This document shows, piece by piece, positions 50,682 to 61,660 of a stretch of 64,000 nucleotides of DNA (positions within the stretch are counted from its first letter, which is position 1; each line of letters begins with the position of its first letter). Made by a program: the position numbers and the translations under genes. The notes under the pieces are model-generated. The model was not told the origin of the DNA and ran no database searches. It was given only the letters and a program-made list of their open reading frames with translations. The stretch is from Candidatus Methanocrinis natronophilus (GTDB lineage: Archaea; Halobacteriota; Methanosarcinia; Methanotrichales; Methanotrichaceae): the NCBI GenBank assembly GCA_029167045.1, contig JARFPK010000003.1, positions 1 to 64,000 of the forward strand, given 5' to 3'.

Positions 50682-51725
50682 TCACTCCCGCTCCCATCTC
50701 TTTGTGCCGGAAGGCCTGAGGATCTCCCCCGCATCTGCCCGCAGGAGCATGTTGGTGAGGGCGCTGAGGGAGCAGAGGGTCCCCCGCCCTTCGATCACCT
50801 CCCCCCCGGACCCTGGTATGCGGGCGACTATGCCTCCCTCGGCGGTGATCTCTATCTCCGTCCCGATCTCGCTGAGGCGGTGGAGGATGACGTTCCCGGT
50901 CGCCCCCATCGACTTCTCCATCCAGCAGTGCTTGAAGGGGCATAGATCGCAGTAGGCCCGGAAGAGCTCGGCGCTCGCCCCAAAGACGAGCCCTGCCACG
51001 ATCTCGGCCTTGGCGGTCCCGTAGGCGATGCAGCATCCCCGGACGTTCCTGGCCAGGATCTCGTCGCCCCTGGCCAGGGTGACCCTCACCCCCCCGCCCC
51101 GGACCTCATACCTGTTCTCAACCCCCAGGTCGAACTTCTTCTTGCCGGTGTTCTCCGCCCCCCAGAGGGCAGCCCTGATCTTCTCGGCTATCTCCGGCTC
51201 CCGGGCCGCTCCTATCGCCACGGCGCAGGTGGGGCAGTAGGCGGGCGGCGACTCGACTATCACCTTCCCCTCCCCGTCATAGAAGGTGGCCACAACCCCT
51301 AATCCCTTCCTCCTGATGAGGGTCCTTCCCCCCACCTCCCGGACGGCGAGGAGGGCGAGGGCGGCGGCGGTGAGAACCCTCCCGTACCCCTGGAGGGTGG
51401 CCGCCTTCTCCATATCCTCGGGGGTGTTGACCCCCTCCCGCCTCAGCTCCTCGGAGAGATCCGGAGGAAGGAGGCCCGCCTCGATCTCGGCCGCCAGGAC
51501 CGCCGGGGACCATACCACCCCCAACCCCTCGCCGATGACGTTCCCCTCATCATCGAAGATCCGGGCAACGATCCCCTCCGGCCTCTCGTAGGCGACGATC
51601 CTCCCCCCGGCCCGGCAGATCTCCTCGGCGACGGCGTGGCAGATGCCGCACGCCCCCTCCCTCGGCCTCGCCACCTCCCTGACCCTCTCTGATACCTCCT
51701 CTTTGAAGCTGCCGCCAGCGCTCAT
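50682..51725 (-). CDS. Cysteine-rich protein of unknown function
   Basis: 347 residues with 12 or more cysteines in pairs: EGACGICHAV near 27, YCPTCAVAIG near 162, GCCIAYG near 229 and FRAYCDLCPFKHCWMEK near 260. Two parts of the protein are alike (VARIFDDEGNVIGEGLG near 55 and VATFYDGEGKVIVESPP near 145), so it is probably an internal duplication. No signal peptide, so cytoplasmic. The cysteine pattern suggests an iron-sulfur or metal-binding enzyme. I do not recognise the family. It stands alone, convergent with the kinase. Confidence 0.65.
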   Translation of the reverse strand: MSAGGSFKEEVSERVREVARPREGACGICHAVAEEICRAGGRIVAYERPEGIVARIFDDEGNVIGEGLGVVWSPAVLAAEIEAGLLPPDLSEELRREGVNTPEDMEKAATLQGYGRVLTAAALALLAVREVGGRTLIRRKGLGVVATFYDGEGKVIVESPPAYCPTCAVAIGAAREPEIAEKIRAALWGAENTGKKKFDLGVENRYEVRGGGVRVTLARGDEILARNVRGCCIAYGTAKAEIVAGLVFGASAELFRAYCDLCPFKHCWMEKSMGATGNVILHRLSEIGTEIEITAEGGIVARIPGSGGEVIEGRGTLCSLSALTNMLLRADAGEILRPSGTKRWERE

Positions 51726-51815
51726 GATCGATATGAAGACTTTCGAGACTATATTATTTTCTGGTGATGACGGTCTCCATCACCTCATATATCATAATCG
51801 AGATAATTTATCGGC

Positions 51816-52088
51816 ATGACGGAAGAGATCAGGGTCGGATACCTCAGCACCCTCTATCACACCAGCCTCATCATGAAGGGATCTGACCTAGCCGGGGAGC
51901 TGGGGGTCGAGGTCTCCTGGCGGCTCTTTCCTACCGGGCCCGAGATGATCGACGCCTTCGGGAGGGGGGAGGTGGATCTGGGGTATGTCGGCCTTCCCCC
52001 CGCCATCATCGGGATCGGTAGGGGCCTAAAGATAAAATGCGTCGCTGGCGACGGCGCGCCCCGCAGCAAGATGCGGGGTTTTCGCTAA
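51816..52088 (+). pseudogene. Truncated periplasmic substrate-binding protein (NMT1/taurine-nitrate type)
   Basis: The first 77 codons (EEIRVGYLSTLYHTSLIMKG, MIDAFGRGEVDLGYVGLPPA) match the N-terminal lobe of ABC substrate-binding proteins of the NMT1/THI5-like family. The homologous sequence stops at KIKCVAGDG, where a hairpin CCCCGCA...TGCGGGG begins; the remaining ten residues are read from that hairpin. The C-terminal two thirds are missing. A signal peptide is lacking, as in some archaeal cytosolic homologues. It is probably a gene cut by insertion or deletion. Confidence 0.6.
52059..52078. repeat. Hairpin CCCCGCA-TGCGGGG at a gene break
   Basis: A 7-bp stem with a 6-base loop followed by TTTTCGCTAAAAAA. 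It lies between the truncated binding-protein gene and the end of iscU, and may end transcription of iscU on the minus strand. The related hairpin at 36491-36510 also lies in a region of gene decay. Confidence 0.45.
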
Positions 52089-52096
52089 AAAAATGG

Positions 52097-52489
52097 TCAC
52101 CCCTTCCGAACCGCAGCCTTATTCAGATAGTCCTCGAGGGCCATGTGGAGGGCGTCGGCGGCCAGGTTCGAGCAATGCATCTTGTTCGGTGGCAGGCCCC
52201 CAAGCTCCCTGCCAACTTCGTCCCTCGTGATCTTCAACCCCTCCTCCACCGTCTTGCCCAACGCCATCTCCGTCGTCATGCTGCTCGTTGCTATGGCAGC
52301 GCCGCACCCGAAGGTCCGAAACTTGATCTCCTCTATCCGGTCGTCCTTCACCCGGATGAACATCTCCATGACGTCCCCGCAGGTCGGGTTTCCCACCTTC
52401 CCGTAACCGTCGGGATCTTCGATGACGCCGACGTTTCGCGGGTTCATGAAGTGGTCCATCACCTTATCGCTGTAGCCTGGCTGTGACAT
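52097..52489 (-). CDS. iscU: Iron-sulfur cluster scaffold IscU/NifU-like
   Basis: 130 residues. The three ligand cysteines are in NPTCGDVMEM, FGCGAAIATSS and HCSNLAADAL, with the Asp of PTCGD that modulates cluster release. This is the N-terminal NifU/IscU scaffold domain on which [2Fe-2S] and [4Fe-4S] clusters form. It lies 40 bases downstream of the cysteine desulfurase gene and is presumably cotranscribed with it. The common LPPVK binding loop is replaced by LPPNK, a modest change. Length is normal. Confidence 0.94.
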   Translation of the reverse strand: MSQPGYSDKVMDHFMNPRNVGVIEDPDGYGKVGNPTCGDVMEMFIRVKDDRIEEIKFRTFGCGAAIATSSMTTEMALGKTVEEGLKITRDEVGRELGGLPPNKMHCSNLAADALHMALEDYLNKAAVRKG

Positions 52490-52529
52490 AACGAACCTCT
52501 GACCAAATCTGTCGATATCCCCACGGGCC

Positions 52530-53690
52530 TCAGCCGGGCCTCAGGGCGGACATCTCCCTCAGCCTCGCCACCGATTCCGAGATGGCCCGGCAGGCGTAGT
52601 CTACGTCCTCTTCCGTATTCTCCATCCCTAGAGTTATCCGCAGGGACCCGTGAGACTCGACGGGCTCAAGGCCTATGGCAGAGAGGACGTGGCTTGCGGC
52701 CAGCTTCTTCGAGGAGCAGGCCGATCCCGTCGATGCAGCGACCCCTTTCGCGTCGAGGTATAAGAGGAGGGATTCTCCTTCGATATACCTAAATCCGAAG
52801 TTCAGGTTTGAAGGAAGCCTCTTAACCGGGTGGCCGTTCAGCCAGGAGTCTTCGATCTCCTTGAGGACCCAGCCGCTCATCCGGTCCCGCAGAGACCGCA
52901 TCCTCTCCGACTCCTCCTCCATCTTCTCCTCTGCCAACATCGCCGCCCTTCCCAGACCTACGATCCCCGGGACGTTCTCCGTCCCCGACCTCATCCCCCT
53001 CTCATGGCCTCCGCCCTGCTGGATGCTCTCGATCCTGACGCCCTTTCTGATGTAGAGGGCTCCTGCCCCCTTGGGGCCGTAGAGCTTGTGGCCCGAGAGG
53101 GAGAAGGCGTCTACCCCCAGAGACCTCACGTCCACGGGGATCTTTCCGGCGGTCTGGACCCCGTCGGTGTGGAAGTAAATCTCCTTCTCCCCGGCAAGCC
53201 TTCCGATCTCCTCCAGGGGCTGGATCGTCCCGATCTCGTTGTTGGCGTGCATCACCGATATGAGGATCGTATCCTCCCGGACCGCCTCCTCGACCGCCCC
53301 AACCTCCACCAGCCCTTCCCTAGTTACCGGGAGGTAGGTCACCTCAAACCCCTCCCCCGCCAGGGCTTTGCAGACCTCCAGGACGGCGGGGTGCTCTATC
53401 GAGGATGTGATGATGTGGCGCCCCTTCTTTTTATTCTTACGGGCGATCCCCCTAAGGGCGAGGTTGTCCGACTCGGTGCCGCCGCTGGTGAAGTATATCT
53501 CCGAAGGTTCGGCGTTCAGGAGGGCAGCGACCTCGGTCCGGGCATCATCCACCGCCTCCCTCGCCTCCCTCCCGAAGCTGTGGAGGCTGGAGGGGTTTCC
53601 GTACCGCTCCGAAAAGTAGGGGATCATCGCCTCGAGGACCTCGGGAGCGAGGGGCGTGGTGGCGGCGTGATCCATATATATCCGTCTCAT
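52530..53690 (-). CDS. iscS: Cysteine desulfurase IscS/NifS
   Basis: 386 residues from the ATG that begins MRRIYMDHAATTPLAPEVLE; an in-frame ATG 7 codons earlier would precede the predicted transcription start, and GGAGAGAT precedes the chosen one. PLP lysine in SLSGHKLYGPKGAGALY, the HTDGVQTAGK segment and the active-site cysteine loop STGSACSSKKL are present. The enzyme takes sulfur from cysteine for Fe-S clusters via IscU. Many methanogens lack IscS or use sulfide directly, so its presence with IscU and a Sep-tRNA pathway for cysteine is notable. Confidence 0.93.
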   Translation of the reverse strand: MRRIYMDHAATTPLAPEVLEAMIPYFSERYGNPSSLHSFGREAREAVDDARTEVAALLNAEPSEIYFTSGGTESDNLALRGIARKNKKKGRHIITSSIEHPAVLEVCKALAGEGFEVTYLPVTREGLVEVGAVEEAVREDTILISVMHANNEIGTIQPLEEIGRLAGEKEIYFHTDGVQTAGKIPVDVRSLGVDAFSLSGHKLYGPKGAGALYIRKGVRIESIQQGGGHERGMRSGTENVPGIVGLGRAAMLAEEKMEEESERMRSLRDRMSGWVLKEIEDSWLNGHPVKRLPSNLNFGFRYIEGESLLLYLDAKGVAASTGSACSSKKLAASHVLSAIGLEPVESHGSLRITLGMENTEEDVDYACRAISESVARLREMSALRPG

Positions 53691-53727
53691 CTCGATCTCT
53701 CCTCTATCCATCTGATCATCGAGGGAC

Positions 53728-53737
53728 TATATATTAA
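53728..53737 (-). promoter_or_regulatory. TATA element of iscS-iscU
   Basis: On the minus strand GTTAATATATAG places a TATA box about 38 bases before the chosen iscS start, with an expected transcription start near 53703. This supports the shorter iscS start and a separate promoter from the ThiF-like gene upstream. Confidence 0.5.
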
Positions 53738-53806
53738 CAGAGGATTTATTTACGAAGGATTTTAGGCCTTCTTCCGTATTCATCGATCTATCCGGAGAGG
53801 TATGAT

Positions 53807-54535
53807 CTACCCGAGGCCTCCGCAGTCCCGGCAGCGGGGGTCTCTTGCCACCTCCATCGTCTCGAGGGTGGGGGCGAGCCCGTCCCAGAGGAGGAGCCTT
53901 CCGGCGAGGAGCTCGCCGGTCCCCGTGATGTACTTGATCGCCTCCGTCGCCTGGATCAGACCGATGATCCCAGGAGTGACCCCCACCACTGGAAACTTGG
54001 CGGGAGGGGGGGCCTGCGGGAAGATGCACCGCAGGCACGCCGACTCCCCCGGGATCACCGTCGTCGCCTGGCCGTAGAAGCCGGAGATCGCCCCGTGGAT
54101 GAAAGGTATCCTCTTTCTTATGGCCGTCTCGTTTAGGAGATACCGCACTGTAAAGTTGTCCATGGCGTCGATGACGAGGTCGGCGTCGCCGACGAGGCGG
54201 GAGACGTTCTCCTCGCAGATCGTCTCCACCGTCGTCTCGACGACGATATCGGAGTTCATCTCGCAGAGCTTCTCCCTGGCCGAGACAGCCTTCTTCCTCC
54301 CTATGTCCCTCTCCCAGTGGAGTATCTGGCGGTTGAGGTTGGAGAGCTCCACCTCGTCGTCGTCGACGATCACCATCTCTCCGACCCCGGCGGCCGCCAG
54401 GTAGACGGATATGGGAGAGCCCAGACCCCCCGCCCCGGCGATGAAGACCTTCGATCCGGCTATCTTCTCCTGACCCTCGACTCCGAAGAGGCGGATCTGC
54501 CGGTCATACCTATCCAGGAACCTTTCGACGTTCAT
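53807..54535 (-). CDS. E1-like ThiF/MoeB adenylyltransferase
   Basis: 242 residues from MNVERFLDRYDRQIRL, preceded by GAGAGGT; an ATG 5 codons upstream is less likely. Nucleotide motif GAGGLGSPISVYLAAAGVG, VDDDEVELSNLNRQILH (Asp and Arg for ATP-Mg) and two CxxC zinc pairs (ACLRCIF and RCRDCGG) mark a MoeB/ThiF enzyme. It adenylates the C-terminal Gly-Gly of a ubiquitin-like sulfur carrier; the MoaD-like protein at 55941 is the likely partner. The catalytic cysteine region is not obvious. It lies 116 bases upstream of iscS, which can supply the sulfur. Confidence 0.9.
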   Translation of the reverse strand: MNVERFLDRYDRQIRLFGVEGQEKIAGSKVFIAGAGGLGSPISVYLAAAGVGEMVIVDDDEVELSNLNRQILHWERDIGRKKAVSAREKLCEMNSDIVVETTVETICEENVSRLVGDADLVIDAMDNFTVRYLLNETAIRKRIPFIHGAISGFYGQATTVIPGESACLRCIFPQAPPPAKFPVVGVTPGIIGLIQATEAIKYITGTGELLAGRLLLWDGLAPTLETMEVARDPRCRDCGGLG

Positions 54536-54598
54536 CGATGTACCTCTCATTAGATGGAACTGTTCTCCCCCAAAACCTGGCGGCGAGGGGTCTCCCAG

Positions 54599-54663
54599 GT
54601 ATAAAGGAGAAGCTCCAACATATCATTTTGTCGCACCAAGATCTCCATTAACAATTGTTATCC
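54599..54663 (-). promoter_or_regulatory. Promoter region of the ThiF-like gene
   Basis: CTTTATACC (54599-54606) is a TATA element 64 bases before the ThiF-like start. About 45 bases upstream is TTAACAATTGTTAT (54650-54663), very like TTAACGATTGTTAT near the tRNA-Cys promoter (60525-60538). The region to 54865 has no gene. Confidence 0.45.
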
Positions 54664-54865
54664 CATAAAAGGGTTTCTGAAGGGGGAAGTATAGGACCGC
54701 TGAGATGAAGCCGGCCAAGATCCATCATCTCGGCCACCCTGATGCCCCCCGTCGCGAAGCGATGAGATGCCATTGAGATGTCTCTCCGCCGATGGCTCCC
54801 CCTGACAGATGATGGAGGTTGAGATCTATTCTTGGCGTTGGATCCCTGTAAAAAATGGAGGAAGG

Positions 54866-55438
54866 CTACCCGACGCCCTCCAGGGCCCTTCGGACCAGGA
54901 GCTGAAGCAACACCGCTATATCCTCCGTGGTGAAGATATGCGCCAGACTCCGGTCGAAGAGGATGGTGGCTTGGGACGGTATCTCCTCATCTCCTTTCCA
55001 GAATACGATTCTGACGAGCACCTCGGGGAAGGGGGCGATCTGTACTCCGACGTCGCCACATTCTACAGTTCTACCGCCGAACCGATGGAGCAGGTTTCGG
55101 ATCACTCCCTCGGGGCCTCGGTCAAAGCCTCCGACCAGTGGTTTGATGACGGTCTCCTCGAAGGCGGGGAGAAAGGATATCCCTCCTTCGATCTCTCGAA
55201 ACGAGATCCATTCCTCCTTCTCGACGGGCCTCTCCTTCCGGATGCCGATAAGGTAGTGGAGGACGAGGATGGAGATGTCGTCCCGGGGGGGTTCTCCAAG
55301 GGTTGACGATATCGTTCTCTCTTCCAGGTTCACCAGATAGACTTCGGTAAGAAAGGGGACTGCATATTCGGAGGTCGAGGGCGCCTCTTCCAGGGCTTTC
55401 CATGCCCTCTCCATGGCGATCTCATATCCCATGACCAT
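54866..55438 (-). CDS. DUF3786-like protein, last gene of the sulfur operon
   Basis: 190 residues. ILVLHYLIGIRKERPVEKEE, GDVGVQIAPFPEVLVRIVFW and EIPSQATILFDRSLAHIFTT follow the DUF3786 pattern (putative corrinoid/uroporphyrinogen-decarboxylase-associated domain). No cysteines of an Fe-S site are seen, so it has only this domain; many DUF3786 proteins also have a ferredoxin-like part. It begins 8 bases after moaE. A role with tetrapyrrole or methyl-transfer enzymes is suggested by the family's usual partners, but here it stands with molybdopterin and methionine genes. Confidence 0.7.
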   Translation of the reverse strand: MVMGYEIAMERAWKALEEAPSTSEYAVPFLTEVYLVNLEERTISSTLGEPPRDDISILVLHYLIGIRKERPVEKEEWISFREIEGGISFLPAFEETVIKPLVGGFDRGPEGVIRNLLHRFGGRTVECGDVGVQIAPFPEVLVRIVFWKGDEEIPSQATILFDRSLAHIFTTEDIAVLLQLLVRRALEGVG

Positions 55439-55446
55439 ACACCGGT

Positions 55447-55944
55447 CTATCCCGCTTCGAGGCCGTCTCGCTCCTCATGGGACCTCTCTTCCCCTGGCCG
55501 AGCCTGAGCTGGATCTCCCCCGACCTCAAGCCACCTCTCCCCTGCCGGACCCACCTCCTTCTTCCAGATGGAAGCCCTCCTCTTCAGCTCTTCGAGGATG
55601 TATCTGCATCCATCGAAGGCCTCTCTCCTATGAGCTGCAGAGCAGGCCACGATGACGATCTCATCCCCTATACGGAGGCGACCGGAGCGGTGGATCACGA
55701 CGGCCTCCAGGAGTCCGAACCTCGCCAGCGCCTCTTCCCTGATGGCCAGAAGCTCCTCCTCGGCCGCCTCTTTATACGTCTCGAGATGGAGGCTGTCTAT
55801 GCCGTCGTCCCTGACGGTCCCGATGAAGGCGACGACAGCCCCCGCATCATCTCTTTTGACGGCCTCGATCGCCTCATCCATCGAGAACCCCTCCTCGGCG
55901 ATCAAGACCTGCCGTCTGGGAGGATATGGATCCTCGCCGGTCAT
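55447..55944 (-). CDS. moaE: Molybdopterin synthase large subunit MoaE
   Basis: 165 residues. GAVVAFIGTVRDD, LETYKEAAEEELLAIREEAL, VVIHRSGRLRIGDEIVIVAC and HRREAFDGCRYILEELKRRA with IWKKE are the MoaE motifs, including the active-site lysines. With MoaD it inserts two sulfurs into cPMP to give molybdopterin. Its ATG overlaps the moaD stop by 4 bases. The last 35 residues are a charged tail not needed by the fold. Needed in methanogens for formylmethanofuran dehydrogenase (Mo/W cofactor). Confidence 0.93.
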   Translation of the reverse strand: MTGEDPYPPRRQVLIAEEGFSMDEAIEAVKRDDAGAVVAFIGTVRDDGIDSLHLETYKEAAEEELLAIREEALARFGLLEAVVIHRSGRLRIGDEIVIVACSAAHRREAFDGCRYILEELKRRASIWKKEVGPAGERWLEVGGDPAQARPGEERSHEERDGLEAG

Positions 55945-56219
55945 CCTCCCGCCACCGGTGGGAGGATCGCCACCTCGTCCCCCTCTTCCAGGACCGTTGC
56001 CAGCCCCTCCAGGGAGTCGATCCGCTCTCTATTCCTCAAGATTATGACATACTCCCTCACCCGGCCGTCCTCCTCGAAGACGGCGGGGCCCAGCCCCTGG
56101 TGGGATGAAGCGAGGATATCCAGGAGATCTCCCACCGTCGATCCTCCATCAACGTCCATATCCTTCTCCTTTCCCAGGATCTCCCTGAAGCTGGCAAAGG
56201 CCCTGACATGTATCAACAT
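55941..56219 (-). CDS. moaD: Ubiquitin-like sulfur carrier MoaD
   Basis: 92 residues from the ATG with GGAGG 5 bases upstream (MLIHVRAFASFREILGKEKD); the longer frame upstream overlaps metX and is not used. Beta-grasp sequence ending in LEEGDEVAILPPVAGG, the C-terminal Gly-Gly that is thiocarboxylated. It is coupled to moaE by ATGA. The ThiF-like E1 at 53807 is the probable activating enzyme and IscS the sulfur source. In archaea such proteins may also serve tRNA thiolation or act as SAMP modifiers. Confidence 0.92.
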   Translation of the reverse strand: MLIHVRAFASFREILGKEKDMDVDGGSTVGDLLDILASSHQGLGPAVFEEDGRVREYVIILRNRERIDSLEGLATVLEEGDEVAILPPVAGG

Positions 56220-56250
56220 TTTTCCTCCAATATTTCCGCTATGCAGCATT

Positions 56251-59036
<2,786 letters not shown>

Positions 59037-60410
59037 TCAGCTGATCTTCAAACCATATCCTTCGGCGATCTCCAGAAACGACCCTGCGGCGTAGTCCACC
59101 TGGTCAGAAGTGAGGCCGTAGGTGTTCAGCTTCCATACCCTGGTGGCGCCGGCAAATTCGCCAATGATCCCCCTCTCCTTCAGCTCGTCGCTGAGGAAGT
59201 AGCCCCGCCTCTTGTGAGTCTTTGCCACCGTGTCGAAAGAATCGGTGGTGTCGACCTTGGAGAGGGTATGCCTCCTGGGAAGCTCGCTCAAGACCCTCGT
59301 CCCATCGATCCGGGAGAGCTCCCTTAGGAATCGGTTCGACTTGGCCACCTCCTCATCCCAGGCCGCCGTCCTCGCCTTCACCCTGGGAAAGGAGGCGATC
59401 ATGGATATGAGGGTCGCCCCCATGAGGGTGCACCCCATATTCTCCACCTCCTTGATCCCGAACCTCCTATTGGTGACGTCGCCGGTCATCTCCGTAGTCC
59501 GAAATACCCTCTCGGCCCACTCCTCGGTGGTGGCGAGGACCCCAGAGGGGGCCACCGCTGCCATGCTCTTGTGGCCTGAGCCTACGACGAAGTCCGCGCC
59601 GATCTCTTTGCCGTCGACGGGCATCACCCCCACGGTGTAGGCTCCGTTGTAGAGGAAGGGTATGCCGTAATCCTTTGCCACCTTCCCGATGCCCCGGACT
59701 TCGTGCTCGTTTCCGAACTGGTAGTCGAAGTGGTCGATCATCATCAGTCTGGGAAGGGATCCCGTCTCAGCCTTTACCTTCTCGATCTTCTCGGCCACGG
59801 CCTCGGCGGTCACCTTATTATCCTCGTCGAGGGGCACCTCCCGGACGACCCCTCCAGCGACCTCGACGGCGAGAAACTCGGTGTAGTGGGCTAGAGACGA
59901 TACGATGACAAAGTCCCCCTTCTCCAGGAGGGACTGGGTCACCGCCTGAAAGCCCCGCCTCGCTCCCGGGACGACCCTGGCCACGTCCATGGAGAGAAAC
60001 TCCGCCAGCTCCCGGTGGAACGCCTCCACGGGAGGCCGGCCGATCTTGTCGAGGCGGAAGGGCTTTCGGCAGTGGTCGCAGGTGGAGTAGCCATCACCGT
60101 AGGATATGATCGCCTTCCTGGCCTCGGGGGTGAGCCTGCCTGCCGCCTGGATCGGGTTGATGTTTATGTAATCCTCTTCGCGGCTGCGAACCTCTATCCC
60201 GTCGCAGACCCGCCCTGAGGGCAGCTCGCCGCCGCCATCCTCGATCCCGTCTATGATCCCCCGGACCCTCGCCAGAGCCTCGGAAAACTCCCTCTCCTCG
60301 CCTCCGTCGAGGCCTGTGGGGAGGGAACGTCTGAAGATCTCCCTGACGTCTTCCAGGGCGAAAAGTGCCTCATAAGTCTTCTGTATCCTGGTCCTTCTCG
60401 AAACGTTCAT
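59037..60410 (-). CDS. pscS: O-phospho-L-seryl-tRNA:Cys-tRNA synthase (SepCysS)
   Basis: 457 residues, about 70 longer at the N-terminus than the core enzyme. Motifs: ININPIQAAGRLTPEARKAI, DGYSTCDHCRKPF (catalytic cysteines), GARRGFQAVTQSLL and the PLP lysine in VVGSGHKSMAAVAPSG. It replaces the phosphate of Sep-tRNA(Cys) by sulfur, the last step of tRNA-dependent cysteine synthesis together with SepRS. The N-terminal extension (REFSEALARVRGIIDGIEDG) is helical and may be a SepCysE-like binding module. The gene follows tRNA-Cys by 15 bases and heads a sulfur operon, with the tRNA in the leader. Confidence 0.94.
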   Translation of the reverse strand: MNVSRRTRIQKTYEALFALEDVREIFRRSLPTGLDGGEEREFSEALARVRGIIDGIEDGGGELPSGRVCDGIEVRSREEDYININPIQAAGRLTPEARKAIISYGDGYSTCDHCRKPFRLDKIGRPPVEAFHRELAEFLSMDVARVVPGARRGFQAVTQSLLEKGDFVIVSSLAHYTEFLAVEVAGGVVREVPLDEDNKVTAEAVAEKIEKVKAETGSLPRLMMIDHFDYQFGNEHEVRGIGKVAKDYGIPFLYNGAYTVGVMPVDGKEIGADFVVGSGHKSMAAVAPSGVLATTEEWAERVFRTTEMTGDVTNRRFGIKEVENMGCTLMGATLISMIASFPRVKARTAAWDEEVAKSNRFLRELSRIDGTRVLSELPRRHTLSKVDTTDSFDTVAKTHKRRGYFLSDELKERGIIGEFAGATRVWKLNTYGLTSDQVDYAAGSFLEIAEGYGLKIS

Positions 60411-60425
60411 CTCGTCTTCCTCTAA

Positions 60426-60497
60426 AGCCGAGGGTGAGAATCGAACTCACGTAGATCCGGTCTGCAGCCGAATGCATAGCCACTCTGCCACCTCGGC
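60426..60497 (-). tRNA. tRNA-Cys (GCA anticodon)
   Basis: 72 bases on the minus strand: acceptor GCCGAGG pairs with CCTCGGC, U73 discriminator, anticodon stem-loop TTCGGCTGCAGACCGGA with GCA, and T-arm GTGAGTTCGATTCTCAC. No intron, no encoded CCA. U73 and GCA are the identity elements for SepRS/CysRS. It lies 15 bases before pscS, the enzyme acting on this tRNA, and 43 bases after a TATA element with a palindrome in between. Confidence 0.95.
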
Positions 60498-60502
60498 CCA
60501 CA

Positions 60503-60547
60503 GTTCACAATCGTGAACACGGCGTTAACGATTGTTATCTATATAAA
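60503..60547 (-). promoter_or_regulatory. tRNA-Cys/pscS promoter with palindromic operator
   Basis: TATA element TTTATATA at 60540-60547 (minus strand). GTTCACAATCGTGAAC (60503-60518) starts 22 bases downstream, at the expected transcription start. The core TTCACAATCGTGAA recurs exactly at 62638-62651 and nearly at 62536-62549, each time in the same position relative to a TATA-like element. Confidence 0.65.
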
Positions 60548-60604
60548 GCTTGTGATCCCGGCGACCGGTATGGGGGACGTCCTGGGAAGCCCCAGGTCCT
60601 GATA

Positions 60605-61660
60605 TCATCCCGACGGATCCGTCACCGCCTCGAAGAATACCGGCCAGAAGGGGTCCTGCTCCGGGATCTCCAGGGGGACCGTCCTCCCGTCCGACCTCTT
60701 CATCACCCTCTCCTCCTGATCGGCGGTGACGGTCCCAATCACCGAGGCTCTTATTCCGGCAGAATGAAGCCTTCTGATGATCTCTTCCGAAGAACCCGGC
60801 TTTGCCGTGATGATGAGGGAGCCCTCGGCGATGGCCGCCACCGGATCTATACCGAAGAAGTCGCAGACCATCTTCACCTCCTCAGGGCAGATGAAGGAGG
60901 TCTCGTCGACGATCATACCGACACCGCTGGCGTTCGCTACCTCGAAGAGCCCTCCTATGACCCCGCCCTCGGTGGCGTCGTGCATAGATGTGACCCCCCC
61001 CGCCTCCACCGCCACCAGGGCGTCCTTCACCACCGTCATTTCCCTCGTCAGGGCCTTCGCCCTCTCGACGAGCTCCGGCGGATGGATCTTCAGGAGGTCC
61101 TCCTCCCTCACCGTCGCCAGGATCCCCGCCGCCTCTATCGCCGGCCCCTTGGTGAGGATCACATCGTCTCCGGGCCTCGCCCCCCTGGGGGTGACATATC
61201 CGTCCTTATCCGCCACCGCGAAGACGGTGACCCCTCCGATGAGGGGGGCGGCGAGCCCCGGATAGCGACCGGTATGCCCCCCGACTATGGCGATGCCCAG
61301 CTCCAGGGCCGCCTCGTGGATGGCGTCTATTATCGTCTCGAGGTCGGCGTCTGAGGTCTTGGGGGGGAGGAGGAGGGTGTATGTCATGTACCTCGGCTTC
61401 ACCCCCATCACCGCCACGTCGCTGGCGCCTATATGTACCGTATACCACCCGAAGATCTCCAGGGGCTGGCCCGGGATCGCGAGGATGGGATCCTCAGCGA
61501 CTATTAGGACCTTTCCATCCCCCAGGTCCACCACCCCCGCATCGACCCCGGTGAAGGGGGGGACTATCACCGAGCCGTCGGGGGCCCCGAGCCTGGTCAG
61601 AACGGTGGCGGAGAAGGTCTCGAGGTCGATCTTACCTATCCTCGGCTCAGGGGGAGGCAT
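60605..61660 (-). CDS. AIR synthase/HypE-like protein
   Basis: 351 residues. The N-terminal region has VVDLGDGKVLIVAEDPILAI and IGASDVAVMGVKPRYMTYTL, and then GIAIVGGHTGRYPGLAAPLI and SMHDATEGGVIGGLFEVANA, the PurM/HypE/SelD fold motifs. HypE proteins end in PRIC; this one ends without cysteine, so it is not a hydrogenase maturation HypE. The family (COG1973-like) is common in archaea and its substrate is unknown. It overlaps thiN by 14 bases, and a link to thiamine (ThiL is in the same superfamily) is possible. Confidence 0.8.
   Translation of the reverse strand: MPPPEPRIGKIDLETFSATVLTRLGAPDGSVIVPPFTGVDAGVVDLGDGKVLIVAEDPILAIPGQPLEIFGWYTVHIGASDVAVMGVKPRYMTYTLLLPPKTSDADLETIIDAIHEAALELGIAIVGGHTGRYPGLAAPLIGGVTVFAVADKDGYVTPRGARPGDDVILTKGPAIEAAGILATVREEDLLKIHPPELVERAKALTREMTVVKDALVAVEAGGVTSMHDATEGGVIGGLFEVANASGVGMIVDETSFICPEEVKMVCDFFGIDPVAAIAEGSLIITAKPGSSEEIIRRLHSAGIRASVIGTVTADQEERVMKRSDGRTVPLEIPEQDPFWPVFFEAVTDPSG

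Noticed and set aside
60605-61660. Reading the AIR-synthase-like gene as hydrogenase maturation factor hypE
   Set aside because: The C-terminal PRIC-type cysteine required of HypE is missing and no other hyp gene is near.
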